A stretch of 64,000 nt of DNA from Methylobacterium sp. GTDB taxonomy: Bacteria; Pseudomonadota; Alphaproteobacteria; Rhizobiales; Beijerinckiaceae. The notes below the pieces were generated by a model that ran no database searches, had not been told where the DNA came from, and saw nothing but the letters and a program-made list of their open reading frames with translations. Location: the NCBI GenBank assembly GCA_013823325.1, contig PNLY01000016.1, forward strand, positions 1 through 64,000, given 5' to 3'. Positions 62,765-64,000 of the stretch are shown here, in pieces (positions within the stretch are counted from its first letter, which is position 1; every line of letters starts with the position of its first letter). A program made the translations under genes and the position numbers.

Positions 62765-64000
62765 TCAGCGATAGAGATCGACCCGCGTCAGCGGCAGGCC
62801 GGACGGGCCCTTGCGCCGCTTCGAGACCAAGGTCTGGTTGATCAATGCCCCGCCCCGCTCGAAGGCGAGCGAGCAGCCGGCCAGATAGAGCAGCCACATC
62901 CGCGTCCGCTCCGGCCCGACCTCCGCTTCCGCCTGCGACTTGTTCGCGTTCAGCCGCTCGAACCACAGCCGCGTCGTGCGCTGGTAATGCTCGCGCCAGC
63001 CCTCGACATCGTGCACCTCGAAACCGTAGCGCTCGAGATTGGCGATCGACATGCCCAAATGGTCGAGCTCGCCGCCCGGGAAGATGTAGCGCACCAGCGC
63101 CCGATACTCGGCCGGCATCTTGTTGAAGGCCTTTTCGGTCTTCTTGGCCCGCCGCGAGATCGAATGGTGCAGATAGAGGCCCCTCGGCTTGAGCAGCCGG
63201 TTCACCGCCTGGAAGTAGGTCGGGTGGTTGCGGATACCGACATGCTCGAACATGCCGATCGAGGAGATCTTGTCGAACTGCCCCTCCATCTGGGTGAAGT
63301 CCTTGAGGTGGAGCGTGACCTTGTCCTGCAGCCCGAGCGCCTCGACCTTTTCCCGCGCCAGCTTGAGCTGCTCCTCCGCCAGCGTCACGCCATGCGCCTC
63401 GACGCCGTAGTGCTGGGCGGCATAGCAGACCAGCGCGCCCCAGCCGCAGCCGATGTCGAGCAGCTTGTCGCCAGGCTTCAGGCGCAGCTTGCGGCAGATC
63501 ATCTCGAGCTTGTCGGTCTGCGCCCGCTCGAGATCGTCATGATCCTCGGTGAAATAGGCGCAGGTGTAGACCATGCGCTCGTCGAGGAAGAGCTTATAGA
63601 AGGCGTTCGAGACGTCGTAGTGATGGGCGATGTTGGCCTTGTTCGTCGCCGGCTTGCCGTCGCGGGCGATCTCGTCGCCCTTGATGTGCTGAACTGCCTG
63701 CGGCGCCTGCCCCGGTGCGAAGAGGAAGTGCCTGACCACATCGAACGCCGCCGTCTTAGAGATGCCGCGCGCCAGCCGGCCGACCTTGCCGTCCGGCCTG
63801 GCCGCGGCGAGATCGAAGATCGTGCCGTTCTCGATCGCGATGCGATCGGAGACGTGCAGATGCAGCAGCGTGTCGAGCTTGGGCTTGCGCAGCAGCGCCG
63901 CGACGACGCCGGCATCGCGGATCGCGATCATCAGCCCGTCCGCCGGCCAGTCGGCCGGTATGCGCGAACCGTCCCAGAGCGAGAAGCCGAGCTTGAGTCC
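62765..64000 (-). CDS. Cyclopropane-fatty-acyl-phospholipid synthase family methyltransferase (5' end cut)
   Basis: At least 411 residues; the frame is open to the window edge and the region before Met 63931 already reads like family sequence (LKLGFSLWDGSRIPADWP), so the start is outside. SAM motif LLDIGCGWGALVCYAA, the HHYDVSNAFYKLFLDERMVYTCAYF block and FPGGELDHLG are diagnostic (read in parts). It methylates unsaturated acyl chains of membrane lipids, often under acid or stationary-phase stress. Confidence 0.93.
   Translation of the reverse strand, partial: GLKLGFSLWDGSRIPADWPADGLMIAIRDAGVVAALLRKPKLDTLLHLHVSDRIAIENGTIFDLAAARPDGKVGRLARGISKTAAFDVVRHFLFAPGQAPQAVQHIKGDEIARDGKPATNKANIAHHYDVSNAFYKLFLDERMVYTCAYFTEDHDDLERAQTDKLEMICRKLRLKPGDKLLDIGCGWGALVCYAAQHYGVEAHGVTLAEEQLKLAREKVEALGLQDKVTLHLKDFTQMEGQFDKISSIGMFEHVGIRNHPTYFQAVNRLLKPRGLYLHHSISRRAKKTEKAFNKMPAEYRALVRYIFPGGELDHLGMSIANLERYGFEVHDVEGWREHYQRTTRLWFERLNANKSQAEAEVGPERTRMWLLYLAGCSLAFERGGALINQTLVSKRRKGPSGLPLTRVDLYR

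Noticed and set aside
1..64000. CRISPR arrays, rRNA operons and complete tRNA genes
   Set aside because: No regularly spaced repeats, rRNA signatures or complete cloverleaf sequence was found; only the 25-bp tRNA end at 34,520 is present.

Overview
The window is GC-rich DNA from an alphaproteobacterium, most likely of the order Hyphomicrobiales (Bosea, Methylobacterium or a relative). This is inferred from the Aap-type binding protein, the HpaR/HpaFED set, the NT-26-like arsenite oxidase and the codon use; no rRNA gene is present to settle it.

Bases 1 to about 34,540 read as an accessory metal and metalloid island. A poorly conserved left end (1-3,440) holds three tightly overlapping ORFs and an AT-rich reverse-strand gene. 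An arsenic detoxification block follows (3,861-13,421): ArsR, ArsO-like flavoprotein and MFS exporter; arsB, arsH, arsR, an arsR-arsC fusion and a second ArsC-like protein; then the divergent GAPDH-arsJ pair. Next come a TauE/SafE permease and a ModE-type HTH regulator around a perfect palindrome, a reverse-strand membrane and hydrolase cluster (CDF-like, EEP, PAP2, COG4280-like, two tiny membrane proteins), chrB, and crcB preceded by a fluoride riboswitch and terminator. The arsenite oxidation locus (19,821-34,025) comprises cytochrome c, moeA, aioA and aioB under a clear sigma-54 promoter, and the aioX-aioS-aioR signalling genes. A Cus-type copper/silver RND efflux operon lies between the two aio parts. 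A 25-bp tRNA 3' end with no tRNA body at 34,520-34,544 marks the probable right attachment site of the island.

To the right the DNA looks like ordinary chromosome. It carries part of a homoprotocatechuate pathway (hpaR, hpaF, hpaE, hpaD), the urease operon in two divergent halves (ureDABC leftward, ureEGF rightward), and nikR with a nikABC transporter behind an exact GTATGA-N16-TCATAC operator, so nickel uptake and urease maturation sit together. Then come a lipase-like hydrolase, an AapJ-type binding protein, an L,D-transpeptidase, a lipoprotein, a remnant of a Bug/TctC binding protein, a D-2-hydroxyacid dehydrogenase and L-serine dehydratase. A seven-gene module follows (NitT/TauT-type ABC transporter, GntR regulator, an Ldh_2 homologue without its usual histidines, a BAAT-type hydrolase and a DUF1684 protein). 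The window ends with a YggS-type PLP protein, two small proteins and a cyclopropane-fatty-acid synthase cut by the window edge.

The island genes fit one task: As(III) is oxidised in the periplasm by AioBA, with electrons probably passing to cytochrome c. As(V) entering the cell is either reduced by ArsC and exported by ArsB, or converted to 1-arseno-3-phosphoglycerate by GAPDH and exported by ArsJ. ArsH and the ArsO-like protein probably act on organoarsenicals. MoeA, and possibly the ModE/TauE pair, serve the molybdenum demand of AioA.
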